This document shows, in pieces, positions 1 to 8,622 of a stretch of DNA of 64,000 nucleotides. A program made the translations under genes and the position numbers. Under the pieces are notes generated by a model. The model did no database searches, was not told where the DNA came from, and saw only the letters and a program-made list of their open reading frames with translations. How positions within the stretch are numbered: position 1 is the first letter of the stretch; each line of letters opens with the position of its first letter. The DNA is from Chitinibacter bivalviorum (GTDB lineage Bacteria > Pseudomonadota > Gammaproteobacteria > Burkholderiales > Chitinibacteraceae), in assembly GCF_013403565.1 (NCBI RefSeq), contig NZ_CP058627.1:2356001-2420000 (forward strand), in the 5' to 3' direction.

Positions 1-128
1 AATAAGCCTTGCTCGATAATGCTATGGCTTTTTTGACCTTTGATGTGGGCTACAAAGCCCACACCACAGGCATCGTGTTCGTTCGCCGGGTCATACATGC
101 CCTGCTGTTCTGGTCGCTGTTCTAACAT
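1..128 (-). CDS. gltB: Glutamate synthase large subunit, 5' end only
   Basis: Only the first 42 codons are inside the window; the gene runs off the left edge. The translation contains [15 protein letters not shown], the N-terminal signature of the NADPH-glutamate synthase alpha subunit. The Cys in ACGVGF becomes the N-terminal nucleophile of the glutaminase domain after the propeptide is removed. The enzyme makes glutamate from glutamine and 2-oxoglutarate in the cytoplasm. The ATG at 126-128 has a good Shine-Dalgarno sequence (AGAGGAAA) about 8 bases upstream. A second in-frame ATG lies 10 codons later, so the exact start could be there. Identification is firm despite the short fragment. Confidence 0.88.
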   Translation of the reverse strand, partial: MLEQRPEQQGMYDPANEHDACGVGFVAHIKGQKSHSIIEQGL

Positions 129-276
129 CCGCTCGTTTCCTCTCTGCAGTCACAACACATATCCTCGATGGATACGTCACTTGCAACACTATCGTCAGTA
201 GAAAAGCAGTTTGCCAGAAAGTTGGGAAGTCAATTGGGGAAATTCACGAAAATTTAATCCAAGTCAGAGCCGACTT

Positions 277-417
277 AGAGCGTATTCACAATCTAGCGAG
301 CTAGAGCGAGGCAAGGCAAAAACGACGGAGAAGCGGAGTTTACACAATGTAAACGAGCATTCGGACGGCGTTTTTAACGCCGAATCGTTTGAGCGCAGCA
401 GATTGTGAACACGTTCT
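277..417. repeat. Palindromic intergenic repeat element (type 1)
   Basis: The 129-443 gap holds this imperfect inverted repeat. Its outer arms (277-294 and 400-417) match at 16 of 18 positions and read roughly CGTATTCACAATCT / AGATTGTGAACACG. The centre is a hairpin, GTTTACA-CAA-TGTAAAC (338-354), and a second small hairpin CGGCGTT-TTT-AACGCCG lies near 366-382. An open frame crosses it but has no ribosome-binding site and is made of the repeat. It looks like a non-autonomous, mobile-type repeat between gltB and hemF. Confidence 0.6.
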
Positions 418-443
418 GACAAGAAAGTCAGCTCTAGCGCTGC

Positions 444-1460
444 TTAAGCCAGCCAGTCACGATGGGGCAAGAAATCGGTATACAAGGCCGCTTCTGGACT
501 ACCTGCGTCTGGATGATAGTCGTAGCGCCAATTGGCGATCGGTGGCATCGACATCAAGATAGACTCAGTACGCCCGCCCGATTGCAGGCCAAACAGCGTA
601 CCGCGATCCCAAACCAGATTAAATTCCACATACCGACCGCGACGGTAGCCTTGCCAATCGCGCTCGCGCGCACCGTATTCGCAATCTTTGCGGCGCTCGA
701 CAATCGGCACATAGGCTTTCAGAAAGGCGTCGCCCACCGACTGCAACATCGCCAGCGAGCCATCAAAACCCAGCTCGGAAAAGTCGTCAAAGAAAATACC
801 ACCCACACCGCGCGCTTCATTGCGATGTTTGAGGAAGAAGTATTTATCGCACCAGTCTTTGAATTTGGGGTACAACTCGCCACCAAACGGATCAAGCGCG
901 TCTTTGCAGCTTTGGTGGAAATGTTTGGCATCTTCATGATGCCCATAATAAGGGGTCAGATCCATCCCACCACCAAACCAGAAAATTGGCTTCGCCTGCT
1001 GGGCTGCATCTGCGTTGGCTTCGTTAGCCTCTCCTTGCAATACCGTTTCGTATTGCTGCGTCGTGGCCGCCTCGCCGCCTTGATTCGCCTCAGCATGCTT
1101 TGCCAATTCGGCTTCGGATGGCTTAGCAATAAAGAAACGCACATTCATATGTACGGTCGGGATGTAGGGGTTGCGCGGGTGCACCACCAAAGATACCCCC
1201 ATCGCTTCCCAAGCGCGACCAGCCAGCTCTGGACGGTGCGCGCTCGCGGACGGCGGCAGTTTGTCGCCCATCACATGCGAGAAATTCACACCACCGCGCT
1301 CGAACAAATTGCCATCTTCGATCAAACGGCTGATCCCGCCGCCGCCTTCAGGACGTTGCCAACTATCGGTGCGAAAACACTGTCCATCCAGTGTTTCTAG
1401 CGTCGCGACGATATTTTGTTGTAGCGTCAGTAAGTAATCTTTTACCGCAGTAATATTCAT
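444..1460 (-). CDS. hemF: Oxygen-dependent coproporphyrinogen-III oxidase
   Basis: HemF performs the aerobic oxidative decarboxylation of coproporphyrinogen III to protoporphyrinogen IX in haem synthesis. Family motifs are clear: [25 protein letters not shown] and [14 protein letters not shown] place the start at 1460 ([10 protein letters not shown]), which aligns with the usual HemF N terminus and has GGGAG six bases upstream. The frame stays open to 1598, but those extra 46 residues do not look like the family. The 338-residue product is longer than the roughly 300 usual because about 36 low-complexity residues (A, E, Q, N rich) are inserted around residues 117-156, just before the substrate-site strand. 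The gene is convergent with gltB's side repeat and divergent from dusB. Confidence 0.93.
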   Translation of the reverse strand: MNITAVKDYLLTLQQNIVATLETLDGQCFRTDSWQRPEGGGGISRLIEDGNLFERGGVNFSHVMGDKLPPSASAHRPELAGRAWEAMGVSLVVHPRNPYIPTVHMNVRFFIAKPSEAELAKHAEANQGGEAATTQQYETVLQGEANEANADAAQQAKPIFWFGGGMDLTPYYGHHEDAKHFHQSCKDALDPFGGELYPKFKDWCDKYFFLKHRNEARGVGGIFFDDFSELGFDGSLAMLQSVGDAFLKAYVPIVERRKDCEYGARERDWQGYRRGRYVEFNLVWDRGTLFGLQSGGRTESILMSMPPIANWRYDYHPDAGSPEAALYTDFLPHRDWLA

Positions 1461-1621
1461 GCCAAGCTCCCATCCAATCATCGCATCATACCTGCGCTTT
1501 TTTAGCGCGGCCAATTCGCTGTTACAAAAATTAATTTGCGCGGTATCGGCCTGCAATTGAGCGCCAAATTCTCTTTGCCATGCATACCTACAGCACACTG
1601 AAAACTAGCCGCTTTTTGCAT

Positions 1622-1650
1622 TTGCCTATTTTTTAATCAAGCGGTACAAT
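1622..1650 (+). promoter_or_regulatory. Sigma-70-type promoter of dusB-fis
   Basis: TTGCCT at 1622-1627 and TACAAT at 1645-1650 are separated by exactly 17 bases and lie 35 bases before the dusB ATG. Spacing and sequence fit a vegetative promoter for the dusB-fis operon. Confidence 0.6.
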
Positions 1651-1684
1651 CCGCGCCTTCCCAAGATTCCCCAAATTTCCAGCC

Positions 1685-2695
1685 ATGCAGATTGGCCCGT
1701 ATCAGCTAAAAAATAATCTGATCGTCGCGCCGATGGCTGGGGTGACAGATCGCCCGTTCCGCCAACTGTGTAAACGCTTTGGTGCGGGTCATGCTGTATC
1801 GGAAATGATCACCAGCGATCAATCGCTGCGCGCTGCGAAAAAATCACTCAATCGCGCCAATTTTGATGGCGAGCTCGCACCGATTTCGGCGCAAATTGCG
1901 GGCTCCGACCCCGCCGCGTTGGCGACTGCCGCACGTTATCAGGTGGCCAATGGCGCGCAGATTATCGACATCAATATGGGCTGCCCAGTCAAAAAGGTCT
2001 GCAATAAGCTCGCCGGCTCGGCCTTATTGCAAGACGAAAAGCTCGTCGGCGAGATTCTTGATGCCGTGGTCGATGCGGTCGATGTACCCGTTACGCTCAA
2101 AACCCGCCTTGGCTTTGCCAATGGTGCAGAAAACATCATCCGTGTGGCCCAACGCGCCGAGCAAGCAGGCATTGCTGCGCTGGCGATTCACGGTCGCACC
2201 CGTGAAGACATGTATAACGGCAATGCGCGTTACGAGCTGATTCGTGACGTGAAAAATGCAATTTCAATTCCAGTCATTGCCAATGGCGACATCGATAGCC
2301 CGCAAAAAGCGGCGCATGTGCTCAAAGCCACTGGCGCTGATGCAATTATGATCGGCCGCGCCGCGCAAGGCCGCCCGTGGATTTTCCGCGAAATCGCGCA
2401 TTACCTCGCCACGGGTGAAGAACTCCCCGCCCCCGAGGTCGTCGAGATTCGCGATGTACTCCTAGGGCACTTAGACGATTTGTACGCTTTTTACGGCGAA
2501 TATTCGGGCTGCCGCATCGCGCGCAAACACATCGCTTGGTACACCAAGGGTTTGCACGGCAGTAATGAATTTCGGCAGGCGATGTATGCCGAGGACAGCA
2601 CCGCGGGGCAAGCAGCATTTACCCGCCAGTTTTTTGACCATTTGCTGCAGTTTGGCGAACGGTTGCAGTACCAAGACGCAATTGAAGCGCAATAA
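1685..2695 (+). CDS. dusB: tRNA-dihydrouridine synthase B
   Basis: DusB is an FMN enzyme that reduces uridines in the D-loop of tRNA. The protein (336 aa) has the family signatures APMAGVTDRPFR near the N terminus, NMGCPVKKVCNK with the catalytic Cys around residue 100, and IHGRTR and NGDI further on in the TIM barrel. Length is normal for the family. It is followed by fis 91 bases downstream, the standard dusB-fis pair of gamma- and betaproteobacteria, so the two are probably co-transcribed from the promoter at 1622-1650. A hairpin lies between them. Confidence 0.95.
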   Translation: MQIGPYQLKNNLIVAPMAGVTDRPFRQLCKRFGAGHAVSEMITSDQSLRAAKKSLNRANFDGELAPISAQIAGSDPAALATAARYQVANGAQIIDINMGCPVKKVCNKLAGSALLQDEKLVGEILDAVVDAVDVPVTLKTRLGFANGAENIIRVAQRAEQAGIAALAIHGRTREDMYNGNARYELIRDVKNAISIPVIANGDIDSPQKAAHVLKATGADAIMIGRAAQGRPWIFREIAHYLATGEELPAPEVVEIRDVLLGHLDDLYAFYGEYSGCRIARKHIAWYTKGLHGSNEFRQAMYAEDSTAGQAAFTRQFFDHLLQFGERLQYQDAIEAQ

Positions 2696-2711
2696 GTAAC
2701 TGGCCAGATGT

Positions 2712-2743
2712 TTGCACGCAAGGCGCGGTAACACGGCGTGCAA
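2712..2743 (+). other. Hairpin between dusB and fis
   Basis: TTGCACGC (2712-2719) pairs perfectly with GCGTGCAA (2736-2743) across a 16-base loop and is followed by GCTTTTGCC. It lies 16 bases after the dusB stop and about 40 bases before fis. It could be a weak terminator or attenuator, or an RNA-processing site that lets fis be expressed differently from dusB. Confidence 0.4.
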
Positions 2744-2786
2744 GCTTTTGCCTTCCTACTTAACAAAAACAAAAATAGGAAGTTTT

Positions 2787-3026
2787 ATGAATGTATCAAC
2801 CGATGTGATTGCAATCGCGATTAAAGAATCGCTGGCGCAATACTTCAATGATCTTGACGGTGAACCGCCAAGTGCACTGTACGAAATGGTACTGGGCCGG
2901 ATGGAAAAGCCATTATTGATCGAAGTACTGGAACGGGTTGGGGGTAATCAGACCCAAGCCGCAGAAATGCTGGGCATTAACCGCAATACCCTGCGCAAGA
3001 AATTACAAACCTACGATTTACTTTAA
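2787..3026 (+). CDS. fis: DNA-binding protein Fis
   Basis: A 79-residue nucleoid protein. The C-terminal helix-turn-helix is typical: GGNQTQAAEMLGINRNTLRKKLQ. Fis bends DNA and regulates rRNA promoters, recombination and replication. The start at 2787 (MNVSTDVIAIAI) has TAGGAAG upstream; the frame is open further upstream, but the longer form would include untranslated leader and does not match the family size. It is the second gene of the dusB-fis unit. Confidence 0.93.
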   Translation: MNVSTDVIAIAIKESLAQYFNDLDGEPPSALYEMVLGRMEKPLLIEVLERVGGNQTQAAEMLGINRNTLRKKLQTYDLL

Positions 3027-3074
3027 TTAGTAAATTGCCTTTTTTAGAGTAGTTTGATCTTTTTAGGAAAGACG

Positions 3075-4637
3075 ATGAGCAAAATCACTCGTGCGCTGAT
3101 TAGCGTATCTGACAAAACTGGTGTTCTTGAATTCGCCCAAGCGCTCGCAGCGCAAGGCGTTGAAATTCTGTCGACTGGCGGTACCGCCAAATTGTTCGCC
3201 GACAACGGCGTTCCGGTGATCGAAGTAGCCGATTACACTGGCTTTCCAGAAATGCTTGATGGCCGAGTGAAAACGCTGCATCCAAAAATCCACGGCGGCA
3301 TCTTGGGTCGTCGCGACCTCGATAGCCATGTTGATACGATGAAAGAACATGGCATCGGCAATATCGATTTGGTGTGCGTGAATCTGTACCCATTCGAAGC
3401 CACGATCGCCAAACCAAACTGCAGCTACGAAGATGCAATCGAAAACATCGATATTGGCGGCCCAGCGATGGTGCGCTCTGCAGCGAAAAACCACGCTCAC
3501 GTGGCCATCGTGACCGATGCCGCTGATTACGCGACCTTGATCGCTGAAATGCAAGCCAACGACGGCGGCCTGAGCCTGAACACCCGCAAAAACTTGGCGA
3601 AAAAAGCCTTCAGCCACACCGCAGCCTACGATGGCGCGATTTCGAACTACCTGACCGCATTGACTGCCGACGGTGAAAAAGCAGCTTACCCAACTCGTTT
3701 GAACTTGCAATTCGAAAAAGTGCAAGACATGCGCTACGGTGAAAACCCACACCAGTCCGCCGCATTCTACCGCGACCTTGACCCAGCTGCCGGCAGCTTG
3801 GCCAACTACAAGCAATACCAAGGCAAAGAGCTTTCGTACAACAATATCGCTGACTCAGATGCAGCGTGGGAATGCGTGAAGCAGTTTGAAGAGCCAGCCT
3901 GTGTGATCGTAAAACACGCCAACCCTTGCGGCGTTGCAGTAGCAAAAGACACTTACACTGCGTACCGCATGGCGTTTGCGACTGATACCACCAGCGCATT
4001 TGGTGGCATTATTGCTTTCAACAAGGTCGTTGACGTTGACACAATCGAAGCGGTTTCAGCGCAATTCCTCGAAGTATTGATCGCCCCGGGCTACACGCCA
4101 GAAGCTCTGGCACTGGTTGCGAAAAAACAAAACGTGCGCGTACTGGAAGTTGCCATCGAAAGCGGCGAAAACCGTTTCGACTTGAAACGTGTTGGCGGCG
4201 GTTTGTTGGTACAAACGCCAGACGTGCACGCTTTGACTTTGGCCGACTTGAAAATCGTCACCAAATTGCAGCCAAATGATCAGCAATTGAAAGACTTGCT
4301 GTTCGCGTGGAACGTAGCGAAATTTGTGAAATCCAACGCGATTGTATTCTGCGGCAAAGGCCAGACCCTCGGCATTGGCGCGGGCCAGATGAGCCGTGTA
4401 GATTCAACCAAAATCGCTGCAATCAAAGCGCGCAGCGCAGGCCTGGAATTGCGTGGCTCGGTGGCGGCGTCTGACGCCTTCTTCCCATTCCGCGACGGCG
4501 TGGATGTGATTGCTGAAAACGGTGTATCGGCGATCATCCAACCAGGCGGCTCTTTGCGCGATGAAGAAGTGATTGCAGCGGCGGATGAGCATGGTATTGC
4601 GATGGTGATGACGGGTATTCGTCACTTCCGTCACTAA
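3075..4637 (+). CDS. purH: Bifunctional AICAR formyltransferase / IMP cyclohydrolase
   Basis: PurH carries out the last two steps of purine synthesis to IMP. The N-terminal cyclohydrolase domain shows [18 protein letters not shown] and [16 protein letters not shown]. The C-terminal transformylase domain shows [24 protein letters not shown] and [11 protein letters not shown]. The length (520 aa) is normal. I start at 3075 ([10 protein letters not shown]), with AGGAAAGACG directly upstream, rather than seven codons earlier. purD, commonly adjacent to purH, lies 1.1 kb downstream and is separated from it by repeats and pagP. Confidence 0.96.
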   Translation: MSKITRALISVSDKTGVLEFAQALAAQGVEILSTGGTAKLFADNGVPVIEVADYTGFPEMLDGRVKTLHPKIHGGILGRRDLDSHVDTMKEHGIGNIDLVCVNLYPFEATIAKPNCSYEDAIENIDIGGPAMVRSAAKNHAHVAIVTDAADYATLIAEMQANDGGLSLNTRKNLAKKAFSHTAAYDGAISNYLTALTADGEKAAYPTRLNLQFEKVQDMRYGENPHQSAAFYRDLDPAAGSLANYKQYQGKELSYNNIADSDAAWECVKQFEEPACVIVKHANPCGVAVAKDTYTAYRMAFATDTTSAFGGIIAFNKVVDVDTIEAVSAQFLEVLIAPGYTPEALALVAKKQNVRVLEVAIESGENRFDLKRVGGGLLVQTPDVHALTLADLKIVTKLQPNDQQLKDLLFAWNVAKFVKSNAIVFCGKGQTLGIGAGQMSRVDSTKIAAIKARSAGLELRGSVAASDAFFPFRDGVDVIAENGVSAIIQPGGSLRDEEVIAAADEHGIAMVMTGIRHFRH

Positions 4638-4659
4638 TTATTTGGGGCTATGAAGCACG

Positions 4660-4920
4660 CTAGCTTTGTCGCTGCATGCCTTGTGCACTCTACGTACACG
4701 TCGCCACTGGCTTCGCGCTAACGTGCTTCTCGCTCCCAAATAAACTTGCTAAGACATGGGCGAGCCTTTTGATGCGGTATTTCGTGTACTCGATGTACAC
4801 GTCGTACTCGATGTACACGTCGCAATCCGATTCCTTGTCCATTCGCATCTCGCTCGCTCAGTGCTTTGCTACTGCGATCAGATTGGGTTGCGGCACTTCG
4901 CAGCTCGCGCAAGGCTTTAA
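4660..4920. repeat. Complex repeat region between purH and pagP
   Basis: This gene-free stretch contains a perfect tandem duplication of 18 bases with core GTACTCGATGTACACGTC (4786-4803 and 4804-4821). A degenerate third copy (TACGTACACGTCG) lies near 4694-4706. The GTAC-containing palindromic cores recall the element at 14065-14149. Short open frames across it, on both strands, have repetitive, arginine-rich translations and no ribosome-binding sites, so I do not call a gene. Confidence 0.5.
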
Positions 4921-4941
4921 ATGGAAGTAGATGCCCACCTC

Positions 4942-4965
4942 AAAGCCCGATTCATTCGGGCTTTG
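4942..4965. terminator. Hairpin, possible terminator
   Basis: AAAGCCCGA (4942-4950) pairs with TCGGGCTTT across a short loop. There is no clear T-run on either side (GAAATTTAAT follows), so it is a weak terminator candidate for transcripts entering from purH and the repeat region. Confidence 0.35.
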
Positions 4966-5081
4966 AAATTTAATACCGTGGTTTAACTCAGCTTGCTGTC
5001 GTTTACGTTATGTCACTCGAATTTCAAGTCGGCTGTAGTAAACTAGGTGTTATTGGCAATCTCTACCTATACCTACGGAAG

Positions 5082-5126
5082 GTATATCCATGAAATCCAG
5101 TTCTAATCTAGATTTCATGGATATAC
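5082..5126 (+). promoter_or_regulatory. Inverted repeat over the pagP translation-start region
   Basis: A perfect 16-base inverted repeat, GTATATCCATGAAATC (5082-5097) and its complement (5111-5126), with a 13-base loop. Each arm contains an in-frame ATG (5090 and 5117). A strong Shine-Dalgarno-like ACGGAAGG (about 5075-5082) touches the left arm. In mRNA the stem would bury the first ATG and the edge of the ribosome site. As DNA, it could also be an operator. Confidence 0.5.
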
Positions 5127-5143
5127 ATTCACTGGATTTATAC

Positions 5144-5698
5144 ATGCTAAAAAAACTTTGGGCATTAATTGCGCTCCTTACCGTCTTTTCCTTTCCAGCT
5201 AAAGCAGTCGATTGCGAGAGCTGGGTGTGGGGTCTGGACACGGCCTGTTCGCACATCAAAGGCACTTGGAACGAAGGCACAGGTGGCTTGTATTTGTCAG
5301 GATACGCTTGGCACAATCGCGCGACCTACGATGCAGACAAAATCGACAGCTACAATGAATTTGCCTACGGTGGCGGCCTCGGTTTTCACCGCCCGATTGG
5401 CAATCGCAATGAAGAAATGATTTACGCGCTAGCCTTTGCAGACTCACACAAAAACATCGAGGGCCACGTCGGTTATGCCTATATGTGGTACTGGGATGTC
5501 GCAGGTCCACTCCGAGCCGGCGCTGGCTGGACTGCAGGCCTGTTTACCCGTGCTGATATTGGCAACAATATTCCCCTGCCATTTGCCTTGCCTATGTTTG
5601 GCATCAAATACGATAAAACCAATATTTTTGCGACATATTTACCGGGCGGCAAAAACAACGGCAATGTGCTGTTTATTTTTACCCGTTTTGATTATTAA
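5144..5698 (+). CDS. pagP: Lipid A palmitoyltransferase PagP
   Basis: PagP is an outer-membrane beta-barrel enzyme that moves palmitate from phospholipid to lipid A and is linked to resistance to cationic peptides. Matching features are YAWHNRATYD, DKIDSYNEFAYGGGLGF, the phi-x-phi barrel strands and the C-terminal FIFTRFDY ending in an aromatic residue. From 5144 the protein starts with a standard signal peptide (MLKKLWALIALLTVF, cleavage after AKA near residue 21). Two in-frame ATGs lie upstream at 5090 and 5117, and only the one at 5090 has a strong ribosome-binding site. The true start is therefore uncertain, and the inverted repeat there may control it. The gene sits between purH and purD with no functional link to either. 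Confidence 0.9.
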   Translation: MLKKLWALIALLTVFSFPAKAVDCESWVWGLDTACSHIKGTWNEGTGGLYLSGYAWHNRATYDADKIDSYNEFAYGGGLGFHRPIGNRNEEMIYALAFADSHKNIEGHVGYAYMWYWDVAGPLRAGAGWTAGLFTRADIGNNIPLPFALPMFGIKYDKTNIFATYLPGGKNNGNVLFIFTRFDY

Positions 5699-5772
5699 AA
5701 ACTGTGAGGCTTAAGGTATGAGGCGATTTCCGATACGCCGCCTCCCTTAGTCTTACTCCTGATGGAGTTGGT

Positions 5773-7047
5773 ATGAATATCCTTGTGATTGGCTCAGGTG
5801 GCCGTGAACATGCGCTGGCATGGAAGCTGTCTCAATCTGAACGTGCGGCCAAAGTCTTTGTTGCACCCGGTAATGCCGGCACGGCCCTCGACAAAAACTT
5901 GACGAATGTCGACATCACCGACATCCCCGCACTGATCGAGTTTGCCAAAGCTGAACACGTACAACTCACCGTCGTGGGCCCAGAAGCACCGTTATCACAA
6001 GGCGTCGTGGATGCTTTCCGCGCTGCTGGCTTGAAAATCTTTGGCCCAACCAAAGCAGGTGCACAGCTCGAATCATCAAAAGACTTTGCCAAAGCCTTTA
6101 TGATGCGTCACAACATCCCAACCGCCGAATATCAAACATTCGCCGATGCCGGCGAGGCGCATGAATACATCAAACGCAAAGGCGCGCCGATTGTGATCAA
6201 AGCCGACGGCTTGGCGGCGGGTAAAGGCGTTGTGGTTGCGATGACTTTGGACGAAGCGCACGACGCAGTCGATGCGATGCTGTCGGACAATAAACTCGGC
6301 GACGCTGGCGCGCGCGTGGTGATCGAAGAATTCCTAACCGGCGAAGAAGCCAGCTTTATCGTCATGGTCGATGGCAAAAATGTGTTGGCGATGGCCTCTA
6401 GCCAAGACCACAAACGCCTGCTTGACGGCGATGAAGGCCCGAATACTGGGGGTATGGGCGCATACAGCCCAGCGCCAGTAGTAACGCCAGAGATACATGC
6501 CAGGGCATTGCGCGAAGTCATCTTGCCAACCGTACAAGGCATGGCCAAAGACGGCATCGAATACACCGGCTTTTTGTACGCCGGCCTGATGGTCAGCGCC
6601 GATGGTTCACTCAAAACGCTGGAATTTAACTGCCGCTTTGGCGACCCAGAAACCCAGCCGATTATGTTGCGTCTGAAATCAGACTTTGTGACGCTGATCG
6701 AACACGGCGTAAATGGCACGCTGGATCAAATCGAATGTGAATGGGATCGCCGCGTCGCGCTCGGCGTCGTGATGGCTGCACACAATTACCCTGAGACACC
6801 GCGTAAAGGCGATGTGATTACCGGCCTGCCTGGTGAGCTGGAAGATGGTCATGTTTTCCATGCGGGTACTGCGCTCAATGCCGCTGGCGAGCCTGTCACC
6901 AGTGGTGGTCGTGTCTTGTGTGTCACCGCGTTTGGCGACAGCTTCAAAATGGCGCAAAAACGCGCTTACGATATTTTGGCGGGCATTCACTTTGACGGCG
7001 CCCAATACCGAAGCGATATTGCTTGGCGCGCGATTAATCGCAAATAA
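5773..7047 (+). CDS. purD: Phosphoribosylamine-glycine ligase
   Basis: PurD (GAR synthetase) joins glycine to phosphoribosylamine with ATP, the second step of purine synthesis. The protein (424 aa, normal length) begins MNILVIGSGGREHALAWKL, the family signature, and has ATP-grasp features KADGLAAGKGVVVA and EEFLTGEEASF, plus EFNCRFGDPETQ. GGAG lies upstream of the ATG. The gene ends at a 40-base perfect palindrome that acts as terminator. Confidence 0.96.
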   Translation: MNILVIGSGGREHALAWKLSQSERAAKVFVAPGNAGTALDKNLTNVDITDIPALIEFAKAEHVQLTVVGPEAPLSQGVVDAFRAAGLKIFGPTKAGAQLESSKDFAKAFMMRHNIPTAEYQTFADAGEAHEYIKRKGAPIVIKADGLAAGKGVVVAMTLDEAHDAVDAMLSDNKLGDAGARVVIEEFLTGEEASFIVMVDGKNVLAMASSQDHKRLLDGDEGPNTGGMGAYSPAPVVTPEIHARALREVILPTVQGMAKDGIEYTGFLYAGLMVSADGSLKTLEFNCRFGDPETQPIMLRLKSDFVTLIEHGVNGTLDQIECEWDRRVALGVVMAAHNYPETPRKGDVITGLPGELEDGHVFHAGTALNAAGEPVTSGGRVLCVTAFGDSFKMAQKRAYDILAGIHFDGAQYRSDIAWRAINRK

Positions 7048-7058
7048 AGCGACACTAA

Positions 7059-7098
7059 GTTCAAACAAAAAGCGGCCTAGGCCGCTTTTTGTTTGAAC
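7059..7098. terminator. Perfect 40-base palindromic bidirectional terminator
   Basis: The palindrome is centred at 7078/7079. A GC-rich stem (AGCGGCCTAGGCCGCT) is flanked by A-run and T-run (CAAACAAAAA / TTTTTGTTTG), so it can stop transcription in both directions. It ends purD and could also stop leftward transcripts. Confidence 0.8.
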
Positions 7099-7138
7099 TG
7101 CCAAAGTAAAAATTACTGAATAAAGATGAACTCAATCA

Positions 7139-7210
7139 AAAAATAGAGTCCACAAGCTCTGCATCACGACCAAACTCATCGTTCAAGTCTGGGCTGTAGG
7201 CTCTATTTTT
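7139..7210 (-). other. Long-range inverted repeat downstream of the hydrolase gene
   Basis: AAAAATAGAG (7139-7148) is complementary to CTCTATTTTT (7201-7210) with 52 bases between. On the minus strand the distal arm ends in a T-run, so a folded transcript end or small RNA is possible. No further support was found. Confidence 0.25.
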
Positions 7211-7227
7211 GATGTCTGCAGATAAAA

Positions 7228-8622
7228 CTATCTTTTTGCTGACTGCTTCAATGAAAATTCGCCTGTCAGGTCACGATAAACAATGGCATCCCATACGCTG
7301 CCGTCGTCAAGCTCGTAATTGATGAAATAGTTAGCGCCTTTCACCACCTGTTTTTTCACTTCGATAATGCGTTTCAATTTAGCTGATGAGCTATCTTTGC
7401 TTACTGCAAAATTGGCGGCATCCATGGCCAGTTGATCGACTTCCGCAGCGCTCCAGCCACCTGCTAAGGACATGATGTTTTGCGATGAATTGGATGGGTT
7501 CAAGTATTCGATATCCTGCGCTTTTTCGCGGTCTAGCGGAATACGCACGACCTCCTTGGCATCAAAGTTGACCGTTTTAAAGTCGAGCTGGCGGATGCGG
7601 CGGTTGTGTTGCGTGTGGTATTGCAACACGAGATTTTTTGTATCGTACGCCGTCGTCCAAATAGTTGAGCTGCGCATACCTTCTTGATTCACTTCACCAC
7701 CACCTTCAGCGGCTGCAGTGCCGACAGTGAGGTTGAAGTTATCTAAAATACGAAATGCTTCGTACATGGTTTCTGGACCATCGACTGTTTTACGTGCTGT
7801 GCTGGCGTACGCAGCTGCACGCAAGAAGCGTGATGGCGAAGTTAAATCGCCTGGCAAACCAAACAGCCGTGCACCCGCACCAAATTTCAGTGATTTAATA
7901 TCGTCTGCTTTACGATGAGGCAGCGGTACATCGAGGCTTGTATAGTTCAGCAGATTATTAATGTGCCAATCGTAATTCGGGCCGTTGGTGACAATACCCA
8001 AGGGCGCATCATGCAGCTTAGTAATGCCGTTAGTAAATTCGATGACCACAGCTTTACCCGTGTGGTCGGTGACCATCAAATGCACAGGGGGTACACCACC
8101 AATTGCTTCAACACGCACGCCAATTACATTGAGTTTCGCCATCGCAGCACGGACTTCATCGATGGATTGGAAGTTGGACAATAAGTAAGGTGCGAGCGCC
8201 AAAACTGGAATGCTGGTCGCCGCCTTGCTTGGGTCATACTTCGCATATTCGGTATACCCTTCTTGATAGAACAAGTTGACCGTCAAGCCTTTTTCATTCA
8301 TCCCATCAATCAGATAATCTTTTTCAACCACATCTAAACCGACCACACCATATTTTGTTTTCCAGCCCACGCCTTTTTTACCGTCTTCCAACGTGGTTTG
8401 TAGCGCATAGTTGCGCGGGATAATGGTGACACGAGAGCGCAGATCAAAAGTGCCCCACTCTTGAGTGCGAGCGAAAATGTAAGCGCCATCTTGTGCTTGT
8501 AGCGTAATCCCTGTGCATGCTTGTGCCTGCTGAAGAGGTGTAATAGCTAGCAACGCAGTAGCAACTGAGGTGCTAATCAATTTATGAGCGAATTTCCATG
8601 ATCTACGTAATTTTGACTTCAT
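7228..8622 (-). CDS. Exported linear-amide C-N hydrolase (choloylglycine hydrolase family)
   Basis: A 464-residue member of the Ntn-hydrolase family that includes bile-salt hydrolase and penicillin V acylase. It has a long n-region, a hydrophobic segment and an AQA cleavage site. The next residue is Cys36 (ACTGITLQAQDG), which would become the N-terminal nucleophile when signal peptidase cuts. Other family features are FARTQEW with its Arg, GMNEKGL and the Asn in TNGPNYDWHINN. The substrate cannot be told; in soil and water bacteria such enzymes often cut acyl-homoserine lactones or other amides. AAGGAGC lies ahead of the ATG. The gene is monocistronic and faces purD's terminator. Confidence 0.85.
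   Translation of the reverse strand: MKSKLRRSWKFAHKLISTSVATALLAITPLQQAQACTGITLQAQDGAYIFARTQEWGTFDLRSRVTIIPRNYALQTTLEDGKKGVGWKTKYGVVGLDVVEKDYLIDGMNEKGLTVNLFYQEGYTEYAKYDPSKAATSIPVLALAPYLLSNFQSIDEVRAAMAKLNVIGVRVEAIGGVPPVHLMVTDHTGKAVVIEFTNGITKLHDAPLGIVTNGPNYDWHINNLLNYTSLDVPLPHRKADDIKSLKFGAGARLFGLPGDLTSPSRFLRAAAYASTARKTVDGPETMYEAFRILDNFNLTVGTAAAEGGGEVNQEGMRSSTIWTTAYDTKNLVLQYHTQHNRRIRQLDFKTVNFDAKEVVRIPLDREKAQDIEYLNPSNSSQNIMSLAGGWSAAEVDQLAMDAANFAVSKDSSSAKLKRIIEVKKQVVKGANYFINYELDDGSVWDAIVYRDLTGEFSLKQSAKR

Noticed and set aside
211..408. A 65-codon frame next to gltB
   Set aside because: It is made of the palindromic repeat at 277-417 and has no ribosome site.
462..1400. A 312-codon open frame on the plus strand opposite hemF
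   Set aside because: It is fully inside and antisense to hemF, has no family features or ribosome site, and comes from the codon bias of the real gene.
4676..4930. Short open frames on both strands between purH and pagP
   Set aside because: Translations repeat the 18-base tandem unit and are rich in Arg, Val and His; no start signals.
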